Shown in pieces: positions 22,569-32,512 of a stretch of DNA of 64,000 nt. The translations under genes and the position numbers were made by a program. The stretch's first letter is position 1. The number at the start of each line of letters is the position of its first letter. Source of the stretch: Lophium mytilinum (lineage: Eukaryota; Ascomycota; Dothideomycetes; Mytilinidiales; Mytilinidiaceae); NCBI GenBank assembly GCA_010093605.1, contig MU004187.1, forward strand, positions 2,038,830 through 2,102,829. The letters run 5' to 3'. The notes below the pieces were generated by a model. That model saw nothing but the letters and a program-made list of their open reading frames with translations, was not told the origin of the DNA and searched no databases.

Positions 22569-23256
22569 GGTGAATGTTTTCGGGTTGGTGTAAGATAGAT
22601 AGAATAGGCGTAGAGTCGAAATAAGGTTCTACGCCTCGGCATCATTCGGGGACGCATCTCCTCCCCTCCGTGGACTACAACACCATCTAAGACCTAGCGC
22701 CATCACAAGTCTGGTACGAGCAAAGCCGTCTTGAGGCTGACTTCTCCATTAGCCAAAACAACGACCGCAGAACCGCAATAATAACGTTGAGAACACACGT
22801 CGTTGGTGCCGGAGCGGAACAAGAACCCGGGACCCCGACGCCGCCTAGACGACGCCGTCGAGGTATATACACTTAATGACTAATCGTTTTCCTCGTATAT
22901 CTCGATTCCCTATCTAATAAACCTTGCTTGAAATCTGCACATCACTTCTAACTTTTCCGCATCTGTTTCGTCATTCGTGACCTGTAAGCCATTCACACAT
23001 ATGCCCCTGCACACTGCAGCTATGCACGCTAGACCATGATTCAAGCGGCTCAAGGCCGTCTTGCACCCTCAAGCTATCATCGCCCGGCGAACGACTGTCT
23101 GTAGTGAAGCGGGGTATATAGAGCGGGTCCGACCTCGGGAGGTTGAGGAGTATACAAAAGCTGCTGTGCCACACAACTACACACCACAGAGCGTCCCATT
23201 GCTACACGCACGCACCGTCATATTACAACGTATCTTGAGACCCAATTGCCGCGAAC
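22569..23256. other. Divergent intergenic region
   Basis: About 690 bp between the PLC-like gene and the first ABM gene, presumably carrying both promoters. A minus-strand frame at 22687-22872 is Arg-rich and unconvincing. The only regulatory site I would name is the TATA box listed separately. Confidence 0.4.
23115..23120 (+). promoter_or_regulatory. TATA box of the first ABM gene
   Basis: TATATA within GGGTATATAGAG, 137 bp upstream of the ATG at 23257; plausible core promoter spacing for an ascomycete gene. Confidence 0.4.
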
Positions 23257-23732
23257 ATGATTTCCGTACTCGGTTACTTCGTCCCAAAAGACGGCAAGAA
23301 AGACTACGTAAGGCGGATCACCCCGGACATGCAGAGACATCCACATTCGTACAAAAGAGACTCAGCTGCATGGGCCATTTTCACAGTACAACGGGCTAAT
23401 TCTTATCGCCAGCTTCAAGAACAACTGCATGCGTTAGTTCCGCTCGTCAAAGAGAATGAGCCTGACTGTGTTATGTTCGAGGTTCTTTACGACGACGACC
23501 TAGAGCAATTCGTCATACACAGCATGTAGGCTCTTGACCCGGCTCTCGCGAGCTTCTATGACTTTCAACTTGTACTGATATTTCTTTGCAAAGGTTCAAG
23601 GACCGAACAGCCCTCAATTTCCACCTCAAGCAGCCATATCTTGTTGCTGCGCAAACTGGAGTTCTTTCAGAGGCCTTTGAGAATATGGATTTGAGAATAC
23701 ACGAGCGAATTGACGGCTTCACGAGGAAATGA
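23257..23732 (+). CDS. ABM-like (dimeric alpha/beta barrel) protein, tandem copy 1
   Basis: Three exons, 23257-23307, 23413-23525 and 23594-23732, give 100 residues. The first intron (23308-23412, GTAAGG..GCTAAT..CCAG) is 105 bp, free of stops and in frame, so it can be misread as coding; comparison with the copy at 24.6 kb shows it is an intron. The last exon has the family segment (F-K-D-x-x-A-L-N-F-H-L-K-Q-P-Y) of the antibiotic biosynthesis monooxygenase fold, followed by a helix and a final strand. Length ~100 matches the family. ABM-fold proteins act as cofactor-free monooxygenases or small cyclase/decarboxylase-like enzymes, usually as dimers; the reaction here is unknown. Confidence 0.7.
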
Positions 23733-24647
23733 CTTGGTTCTCGGTTCTAGTCGGGATGGGGCGCCCGGCGTTTCTCGTCCATTACAACCCTCGAATCTTC
23801 GAGCTCTCATTCTCTTGTTTCCTTGCTTCTACATTATCGCGTAATGTCGACACGCAGCCTTTCCCCGCCGCGAAGTGTGTTGATTCTCGAATTCCCGACC
23901 GATTTCCGATGGAATCAAAGTCATGATATCCTGGAGCCGAGACACGCCAGAACCAGGGATCGGTTCTGTCCCCGGCTTTGTTCCCGGCGACCCTAGACAG
24001 GGGAAGTGCTGACGCAAAAGTTTTTCCTCATGCATGCATGTTGATGGTCAAGGGGACAACAACGGCAATGCTGCATGACTATGAGGTTGAGCACATGCTA
24101 CCTTGCCATCGTTTTTTCCCTAGTTACTGCTCTCATCTACTCTAAAGAAGTAGAAGTAGCCTCGATTTCGAATACCTCTATACTCTGGTTCGCATCTATC
24201 ATACTAAGATACCAACACGTACATACCTATTGGTACGAATGCCATGTACCGGGACCGTGAAAAATAGCTGCAGCATAGCGAAAAGCATGAACATGTTCCC
24301 TCCCCTCTATACGCGACGCGCAGGCCCTGTTCTAGTTCCGCCTCGGCTCCACTAGCACAATGACTCGCAGGCGACAGACCCCACTCCCCAGATGCAGGGG
24401 AATCCGTTCAGCTGAATGACATGCGGAGAAACCGTCCGACTTCACAAACTTCGCTCGCAGTCAGCTTAAAAAGAGTCTACTACAAGAAATAAACGGTAAT
24501 CTGTGTCTCGAGATTCGTTTTTTATGTTGTGATCGACCCGACCTCCAAGCTAGAGCGACATCGACCAAGCTTCAATAGAACGGTCAGGGCGCAAGACGAC
24601 GCGTCCTTCCCGCCACCCCACCATAATCGATCACCGCCAAAACCAAA
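23733..24647. other. Spacer between the two ABM genes
   Basis: About 900 bp with no gene seen. Short frames on both strands lack motifs. It presumably holds the 3' end of copy 1 and the promoter of copy 2. Confidence 0.4.
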
Positions 24648-25076
24648 ATGTCGAAAGCGGTTCAATTGGTCACGACGCTGACGCCGGTGGACGGGAAGAA
24701 AGACGATGTGGGTTTGACAAGACTTGATCAACACCGCATAGTGTCGAAACTTACCATGTTCGGCAGGTCCTAAAGATCATCACGGACATGGCGGTGGAAG
24801 TCGAAGCAGAGGAGGTTGGGTGCCTTGGTGTGGATGTAATGTGGCACGACGACACTGATTCGTTCATCCTCGTCGAAAGGTAAACAACTCCAAGTCGTTG
24901 CTGCTCTGCTTACGATTAATTGTGTATTGTGTAGATTTAGGGATCAGGCAGCGTTTGAGTTCCATTTCAAGCAGCCGTATGTGGTAGCGTTCAAGAGCAG
25001 TCCGGTGGCGCTTACTTGCCTCGAGGCTATGGATGTTAAAATCTGTTCTGTAGTTGCGGGTACTTTCAGTAGATAA
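24648..25076 (+). CDS. ABM-like (dimeric alpha/beta barrel) protein, tandem copy 2
   Basis: Three exons, 24648-24707, 24767-24879 and 24935-25076, give 104 residues; no single frame shows it. Introns are GTGGGT..CAG and GTAAAC..TAG. The middle exon is 113 nt, identical in length to that of copy 1, and both introns fall at the same residues and phases (after Gly-Lys-Lys-Asp-x; before Phe-(K/R)-Asp). The F-R-D-Q-A-A-F-E-F-H-F-K-Q-P-Y segment matches copy 1. The two genes therefore arose by tandem duplication but are diverged in sequence. Same fold and same uncertainty of function as copy 1. Confidence 0.7.
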
Positions 25077-25366
25077 AATGGCTTTTTGTTCTTAAAGATT
25101 TTCTGCTCATGTTTCCTGCCGTTTCGGGTTTTCTCGTAGTCACTTCATCTTGATCCTTCAGGGCTGAGGTGCTCTTTTTTCGAACATTTCTTTATGCTAA
25201 TGTAAACGACCATACTAGGGAAATTAGACACTGGAATTAGAAATTACGCACTCAATATTCGCCTTAAAAGACTATGGTAAAACTTGCACGGCTTCTTCGC
25301 GCAGCACGTGACCTACGTAATTTAGCCTAAGTAGATTTAGGCTTATATTGAATGAATTTATAACTT

Positions 25367-25374
25367 TAAAATAA
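25367..25374. repeat. Left 8-bp target-site duplication (TAAAATAA)
   Basis: TAAAATAA directly abuts the left end of the 25375-25907 element and is repeated exactly at 25908-25915. Confidence 0.75.
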
Positions 25375-25907
25375 GGCCAGTGCTACGTGTACGACCCCTT
25401 TTTACTACCTGCACGATGTCTTTTTGCTACACGTACGACCTGCCCCCCTAATAGCCCTTTTACTACATTTTGATTGGCTCGGAGGGCTTAAAGGAAGGTC
25501 CGGCTATCTACTTAAATACCTATTCGCACGTGTAACCTTCCGTTTTATCTAGAGACATTCTATTTTATATAGTTATAAGTATACTTATTAAAATCTTAAC
25601 TAGTAAGCCGCCTTATAATGCTGCGGCTGTCAACTGCGCTACAAGAGTCCTTGGCGGTCTTAATACTATCGCGGTAAGCTTTAGGAGGCGGGTGTAGGTT
25701 GCAAGCGGTTCCTCTATAGTTATAGAGGTTAAGGTGTAGGCATAGGTAATTAAGTTTAATTCTAATACGCATTTAGAATCTATCTATGCTCCGGACTAGT
25801 TGGCCTAATAGGTAAGCTAATTAAAACGCAGTAAAAGGGGAGTTTGTATATGTAGCAAAAAGATATCGTGCAGGTAGTAAAAAGGGGTCGTACACGTAGC
25901 ACTGGCC
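25375..25907. mobile_element. 533-bp non-autonomous DNA transposon with long terminal inverted repeats
   Basis: The ends are inverted repeats starting GGCCAGTGCTACGTGTACGA. They match over about 57 bp with one difference, then stay similar for another ~35 bp with G-to-A/C-to-T type changes. Perfect 8-bp duplications TAAAATAA flank the element. Eight-base duplications are typical of hAT (and P-like) transposons, although the terminus is not a plain CAG start. There is no transposase frame inside, so it is a MITE-like derivative. The near-identical termini suggest fairly recent insertion. Confidence 0.75.
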
Positions 25908-25915
25908 TAAAATAA
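25908..25915. repeat. Right 8-bp target-site duplication (TAAAATAA)
   Basis: Exact copy of 25367-25374 immediately after the right terminal inverted repeat. Confidence 0.75.
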
Positions 25916-26399
25916 ACGTGTTCGCAAGAGTATAGATTTACTAGAGAATTATACTAGAGAACTTTACTAGAGATTAATAATATATTAAGATAAATAAATA
26001 AAAGTAAAGAGTATAATTTTTAAAAGAGCCCTAGCCCTCTAATTACTTAAGTATAAAAATTATAATAAATAGAAGAATATATATATAACCTTTCTTTGTA
26101 TTATTTAGAGGCTGTTAATAGTGCTCCCCGCGATTCTCATACAAATTTTAGTAAAGAACGCCGAGAAAAAAGCGCCAAGCGGTATCTGCTATTTTGAATT
26201 CGACAAATACTTACCCCACCCTTTGTGGCTTCTCCGACGCTTCATCGGCCGGACCCTTGCGTGCCAAGGAGAACGTTGGACTTCGTTGCTTTTGACTAGA
26301 AGATTCATAATCAACCACCACCCGGCCTCGACTCCTCTTCTTTTACTCTGGCATGTCCTCTCCCTCCAATGCCTCTCACGGCCTCCCAATCTAGCTTCT

Positions 26400-29300
26400 A
26401 TGGCACTATTGCCTCCACTACGACCGGCTGCCTCACGGAGCGCAACGCGATGGCTATCCGGAGGTGGCAAATATAATCTCGAGCGCTCTCCCAGGGCGCT
26501 GTACTCGGTGCGAGGGATTGCGACCAATATTTCTGCCGCAGAGCCAGCTGTGCACTTCCCAGGGGCGTCAACTAGCATATCGACGCCGGAGCAACCTTCG
26601 TCGCAAGGATCGCGAAGAGAAGCTGTCAAGGCCGCGAAGCCCTTTTCGGATTTCTTGACCGATACGTTTAACAGACAGCATGACTACCTTCGCATCAGTA
26701 TCACAGAGCGGTGCAATTTGCGCTGTCTGTATTGCATGCCCGAGGGTACGATCATCATCATTTCCAACCAGTCCTTTCATCGCTAATCGATCTTCTATTT
26801 GCAGAAGGCGTCCCTCTCTCCCCGCAGTCCCACCTCCTTACAACGCCCGAGATACACTACCTATCCTCTCTCTTCGTCAACCAAGGCGTGACAAAGATCC
26901 GGCTTACTGGCGGCGAGCCCACGGTCCGCCGCGACATCCTCCCGCTCATGCAATCGATAGGCTCCCTGCGACCCCAGGGCCTTCGCGAGCTCGCCATAAC
27001 TACGAACGGCATTTCGCTCCATCGAAAATTAGACGCGATGGTTGAGGCAGGTCTTACGGGTGTGAACCTTAGCTTGGACACACTCGATCCGTTCCAGTTC
27101 CAGATCATGACGCGGCGCAAAGGCTTCGATGCGGTCATGCGCAGCATTGATCGAATCTTGGAGATGAAGAATCTCGGTGCCAATTTGAAGCTCAAGATCA
27201 ACTGCGTAGTCATGCGTGGGTTGAACGAGCGCGATATTGTGCCATTTGTGGAACTCGGCCAAGAAAAGGACATCGAGGTGCGATTCATAGAATACATGCC
27301 TTTCGACGGAAATAAATGGAGCAAGGGGAAGATGATACCTTACCAGGAAATGCTGGATCTTATCCGCGTCAAGTATCCTGGGCTCAGACAGGTCAAGGGC
27401 CACAAGAATGATACGAGTAAGACTTGGGAGGTCCCGGGCTTCGTTGGAAAGATTGGTTTCATTACCAGTATGACGCATAACTTCTGCGGGACCTGTAATA
27501 GGCTTCGGATTACAAGTGATGGCAATCTCAAAGTCTGCCTATTCGGGAACACTGAGGTCTCATTGAGAGACCTACTACGACAAGATAACAACGGCGAGCC
27601 GATCGACGAAGAAGCCTTTGAGGCTATCAAGAAGAAGGAAATGGACCGGCGGCAGGGCTTATTTGGCGACGAAACCGCACTTGGTTGGGGCGAGCGCGAG
27701 CGAGAATTGCTGCACGTCATTGGTGCCGCTGTGAAGAGGAAGAAGGAAAAGCACGCGGGCATGGGCGAGTTGGAGAATATGAAGAACAGGCCTATGATTT
27801 TAATTGGTGGGTAGGTCGGTCTTTTTGCCATCATTTCATTTGTCTATATTTGTGTTGCGACAGTCCATGTAACGAAGTTATGGCAAAGCTTGCATCACAC
27901 TAAAGGCTATGTTGGTCATGCTGTGTGGACATTTTGGGCGTTCTGTCTTATGGATCTAAGTTTGGATTCTTCGGCATCATATATACCTCGTATACCTACG
28001 CTCTCTTCCCTGTTTCCACCATCAAACACTTCATGTCCTATCATCGGCTGCCTCGTGTGTCATGACTAACTCGTGAGTATAGATGAATCGAGCCAAAGTT
28101 CGCCATTGTCTTCTGCCACTACCCCGTCCAGCCATTCAACTCGTCTTTTATCCCCGAACTCGCTTGTACGGTCCTGGAGCTCAATACCCCCGCAGCTGTT
28201 TGCGGTACAACACCAAATGCAGTCCCCGTTTAGAACAAGCATTCGAACTTACAGAACTGCCTATCGGACTCGACTCGTGAGGAAGAGGAAAGACGCCGAT
28301 GATTCCAAGTCGCCAGAAAGCTCCTTTCGCACCTATCTTCCCTCCAACCACATCAAAAAGTACATTGGTGGCAGAAGTCCAATTTCCAGGGGCCCAGGTA
28401 GGAAGAAGCCAGGCTACAGGCCGCGTCTTCCAGTCCTGCCAGCGAAACGCATCACTAGTCGGGCTCGGAAATCGAGATCTTTACAACTAAGTCGCTCGGC
28501 GATGCGCAGGATATTCAGGAAACGGATGCACTACAGGTCGTGGGTGGCGTTCGCAAAGATCTGGTCCGAACGCCGAAAAATGTTCAAAGCTCAATCGATA
28601 GGAGAGTCGCTCGGCTCACAACCTCCCTACCTCACTAAGATCATTCGTCCTTCTCCCCCTCCCCTCCCTAGCAAGACCTATCGCACCAAGATCATTCGTC
28701 CATCTCTAGACCGGATAGAAGAAGACTTGTTGTTGAGCCGTTACAAGATTGATTCCAAAGCTAGAACTGAAGAGCTTGAGCAAAAGTTGTGGGAGCTTGA
28801 GAATAGATTCAATGCGATTCGGAATCCCTGTAAGAATGAGAGAATCCTCGCGACGCAAAGTCGCGGGGCACGGTGGGATGATGTTCTTGCATTCGCTCTT
28901 AAGCTGGCGAAAACGGAAGACTCATTGGCACAGGCGCTTTCACAGACGCGGAACGAATCACAGGCTCAGACCTCGTCTATGCAGACGCCGCGATTCGAAG
29001 GATCAGAAGATTTGGCAGATATCGTTCGTAAACTCATCAAGGCCAAGCGAAAGGCGAGGGTGGAAGAGGACGGCTCAAATATGCAACCGCGGTTAGAGGA
29101 AGATACGACGGACGCAGGCGGGAAAGAGACTACCACCAGGCGTAACTTCGACACAATGATGTTACGATTTACCGCCTCGGGACCGCCTGTACTAATCCCC
29201 ACGGAAGAGTTGATCAGACGTTACGATGCGTGGGTAGCCAACCAGTCGATATCAGAAACCCCCATCAGCATACGCACTCCATTCCTTTCATCGGAGTCAC

Positions 29301-31351
29301 CCCCGAGTCTGCCCACGGGTGAGCTGTTCCAACGCTATCGTGTTATTCTTCACATAAGGCACCTGGTCCTGAAGTTGAAAGAGCTCAACCGTCGGCTGAA
29401 ATGCCTGAACCCTGAGGCCCTGACAGTGGAAGAGCCTCAGCAAAGAACTAAGGCAAAATTACGCATGGCTGTTTTGAAGGTGGCGCGGAGGTTAGCGTAT
29501 GCGGAAGGGGCACAGACAGTAGATCCGCAGGGTCTTTACCACCTGCAATCTGGACGGAATCAGAAGCGGGATGTCATGCCCCGCCAGAGAAGGATCTCGC
29601 TGGCCTCGGTCTCGCCTTTGGCTTTGGCTGATTATGCGAAGAAAAATCTGAGAGCGACCCGTTCCGAAGTGTACCGGCCAACAGTAGGATCCCGTGCCCG
29701 CATTATCTCCAGGGTGGAAGATACAGAGGGAAATGGGATTTCTAGGCCAGTAACTATAAACATGGAACAATTACCTAAATCGCGAAGGATTGATGTGCAA
29801 GCCGATGGGATAGAGAAGATCGAAACAAGTCCTGTTACAAAGTCGCTACAAACACTAAAGCCGAAACTAAAAAGGTTGCAAGTAAGAGGGATGCAAGTGG
29901 TTTCGCCACTTGTTGAAGAGCCGGGTGCGAAAACCAGGGCCGACATACCGTCTGATGACATAGGCGCTGGCGATAAGAATAGCTGGTCACTACAAGTTGG
30001 AGGTCCCGCGAAAGTCGCAGGTCAAGTTGGCATAGAAGAAACACGGTCAGCCAAGATCACGGTACCTCTAACAGCACGCTTTGATCGCGCTCTCGCAGAA
30101 GGGGCAAAACTCATAGGTACAACTTTGAAATTAAAGCTGCCAAAGGCTCGGTTTGATCCCCCTTCCAAGGAGTCGGTTGGGTCGATTCAGTTGCGACTGA
30201 CAGGCGTGTCGAAGAGGGCGGAGCGGCGGGCGGGGCTGCGGGCAAAGCAGCGAGCGGAGAAAGAAGAAGACACGAGACTGAAGGGGCAATCTGGGTCGGA
30301 GCTAAGTGAGGAGCAGAAGCCTTTCCCTGGAGCGAAAAGGGTTCCGCTGCACTGGTTGTCACCCGATGCAGACAGTAACGCCAATACTGAGACATCGAAT
30401 ACAGCCGAGCGGAATTGGAAGAAGCTTGCAGCCGAGCAGGAGCTGAGGGAGAAGACGCTTGCACTCGAACAAGAACAAGTGAAATCGGAGCAGCAGGTAT
30501 TACAGAGCACAACAGTAAGGAGTGATTCAAACGTAGCCGCTCCTGGAGCGTTGAAGAAGTCGCCGTCTGTCCAGATAAGGTATCATGTTCATACGGCAGC
30601 ACTCCCATTTACGCCCTCAAATAGCTTCGAAATACGGAACACGAAGCGAGCTACGCCCACGTCCACGCTGCAATCTCCTCGTCTGGTTTTGGGTGGTCCA
30701 CGCTTGCAGCCTCTCGCCCTCGCTCCTCGGACAAAGAGATACTCAACCCTGCGTCCCAAACCTGAAGCAGATCAACCTCGAGATACAAAACAGGAACCAG
30801 CATTTTCGGAATCAGTCACGCCCTCCCACCTCCCCCACCTTACCCCTTCCGGCTCTGCCCACATGGTCTCCATCACAGCCAAGTCCGCCACTGCCCGCAC
30901 CGCTATCGCTGTCGGCCGCGTCCGCTTCTCAAACCCCGCGCCCCTTCCGCTCATCAAGTCCAACGCGCTGAAAAAGGGCGATGTGCTCGGCGTAGCGCGC
31001 GTCGCGGGCATCATGGCGAGCAAGAAGTGCCCGGAGATCATACCGCTCTGCCACCCAATCCTACTCAGCCACGTCGGGGTCGAGCTCGCTCTTGTGGACA
31101 GCGGGGATGAAGGAACCGACCACGGTGCTGTCGAGATCGAAGCGAAGGTGCAGTGTACTGGCGCTACAGGCGTTGAGATGGAAGCGCTGACAGCGGTGAT
31201 GGGCGCGGCGCTGACAGTTGTGGACATGTGCAAGGCGGTTGATAAGGGTATGGTGGTTGAGGGGGTTACGGTGGTGTTGAAGGAGGGCGGCAGGTCCGGG
31301 ACGTGGAGAAAGGACGGGTGGGTCAGTCGATTTGACCAACTAGAAATCTAG
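26400..31351 (+). CDS. cnxABC: MoaA-MoaC fusion for molybdenum cofactor synthesis (CnxABC/MOCS1-like) with a ~917-residue linker
   Basis: Exons 26400-26745, 26805-27806 and 28083-31351 give 1538 residues. Res. 1-~80 are a mitochondrial-type presequence (Arg/Ser/Ala-rich). MoaA is a radical-SAM GTP 3',8-cyclase: the 4Fe-4S motif C-x3-C-x2-C (CNLRCLYC) spans the first intron, TGGEPT follows, and the C-terminal cluster is CGTC-x13-C near 27490. MoaC is the last ~170 residues from HMVSITAK near 30860, with [12 protein letters not shown] and the [10 protein letters not shown] / DMCKAVDK motifs. Together they make cPMP (precursor Z) from GTP. The linker (28083-~30835) is Lys/Arg/Ser-rich, has predicted-looking helical charged stretches and no domain I recognise; it is far longer than I would expect. 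If the second intron is retained, MoaA ends in free Gly-Gly at 27811. Confidence 0.85.
27806..28082 (+). promoter_or_regulatory. Alternative-splice switch at the MoaA Gly-Gly-stop
   Basis: The MoaA frame ends ATT-GGT-GGG-TAG (27803-27814). A donor GTGGGT starts at 27807, inside the first Gly codon, and pairs in phase with the TATAG acceptor ending at 28082, preceded by an ACTAAC branch site. Splicing removes Gly-Gly and the stop and enters the MoaC frame; retention yields MoaA with a free C-terminal Gly-Gly. A second donor GTAGGT at 27811 pairs in phase only with the GTGAG acceptor a few bases upstream of the main one. Confidence 0.6.
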
Positions 31352-31355
31352 TAAT

Positions 31356-32170
31356 CAGGCTACCCCTGACAGTGGTGTCGAGTGAGCATAGTCCGAGCGA
31401 GGCAGATATAATATCAAGTGCACATACTTTATGGCCTAGTACTGCCGATGTTGAGGTTCAAGCAGTACATATCAGACTACCTCTTGACTAACTGGTAGTT
31501 AACAGCCAGGCCACCCCTAATAGTGGTATCGAGTAAGCAAAGTTAGAGCAAAGCAGAAGTAATTTCCAGTGCCTAGACTTATGGCCTTGTACTGCTGATG
31601 TCAAGATTCAAGCAGTCTAAATTAGGCTATCTCTTGACTAACTGGTAGTTTAACAGCCAGGCTACTCCTGACAGTGGCGTCGAGTAAGCAAAGTTAGAGG
31701 AAAGCAGAAGCGATTTCCAGTGCTTAGACGAATAGCCTGTTACTTTCGATGTCGAGGTTTAAGCAGTCTAAATTAGGCTACCTCTTGACCAACTGGTTGT
31801 TCAGCAACCAGGCTACCCCTAACGGTGGTGTCGAGTAAGCAAAATCGGAGCAAAGCAGACATGATTTCATCTAGTACTAGCCATGTTGAGGTTCAAGCAG
31901 TCCAATTTAGGCTATCTCTTGACTGACTGGCTGTTCAGCAACCAGGCTACCCCTGACGGTGGTGTGGAGTAAGCAAAGTTGGAGCAAAGCAGACATGATT
32001 TCATGCGCCAGGACTTATGGCCCAGTATTATCGATGTCAAGGTTCAAGCAGTACATGTCAGACACTCTCTTGAATAGGTAGCTGTTCACCAACCAGGCCA
32101 CCCCCAACAGTGGCGTCGGGTGAGCAAGTTGCCCAGACTTATGGCCTAGTATTGTCGTGTTGACATGCAT
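31356..32170. repeat. Tandem array, ~151-bp unit, six copies
   Basis: Units begin with CAGGC(T/C)A at 31356, 31507, 31658, 31809, 31943 and 32094. Spacing is 151, 151, 151, 134 and 151 bp; the fourth unit has an internal deletion and the last is truncated. Unit landmarks are CC(C/T)CTGACAGTGGTGTCGAG, GAGCAAAGCAGA, GATGTTGAGGTTCAAGCAG and CTCTTGACTAACTGG. Copies differ at many sites, so the array is not recent. It starts 5 bp after the MoaC stop and probably lies in its 3' UTR or terminator region. Confidence 0.85.
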
Positions 32171-32512
32171 CGTTGAATTAGGACATGAATGTAATAACAA
32201 CCACCACAAAGAGGGTAGGATGACGATGACGATGACCAGCACTTATAGAGGACGATGACGGGCACTTTTGTCAGTTCATGAGGTAAAACAGCATCATCCA
32301 ACATTATAGCAAAAAGGCAATTCATTAGACATTGTGAAAAATCGCAATAATACACCCGAAACACCTAAACACCATCATAATTGGATCTTCCAATCACAAA
32401 ACCCCTCCGAAGTGCCCAATAATTTACACATTCATGCCGTGAGCGTCCACCTGGCGCACCACGAGGCCCCTCCAAGCTACCTTTGTCCATTGTTTTCAAC
32501 TACATAGAGCCT
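32171..32512. other. Short intergenic region
   Basis: No gene seen. It probably contains the 3' UTR of the minus-strand hypothetical gene; a small GATGAC-rich simple repeat lies near 32220. Confidence 0.4.

Larger units (their letters stand above)
25077..26399. other. AT-rich block upstream of the Moco gene
   Basis: From about 25200 to 26120 the sequence becomes very AT-rich and TA-rich, unlike the GC-balanced genes around it, with no coding capacity. This fits a RIP-mutated or decayed transposon island. It contains the inverted-repeat element at 25375-25907. The last ~280 bp before 26400 return to normal composition and probably carry the promoter. Confidence 0.55.

Noticed and set aside
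22687-22872. Possible retrotransposon gag remnant
   Set aside because: Arg-rich ends on either strand but no zinc knuckle, no terminal repeats and no reverse-transcriptase motif nearby.
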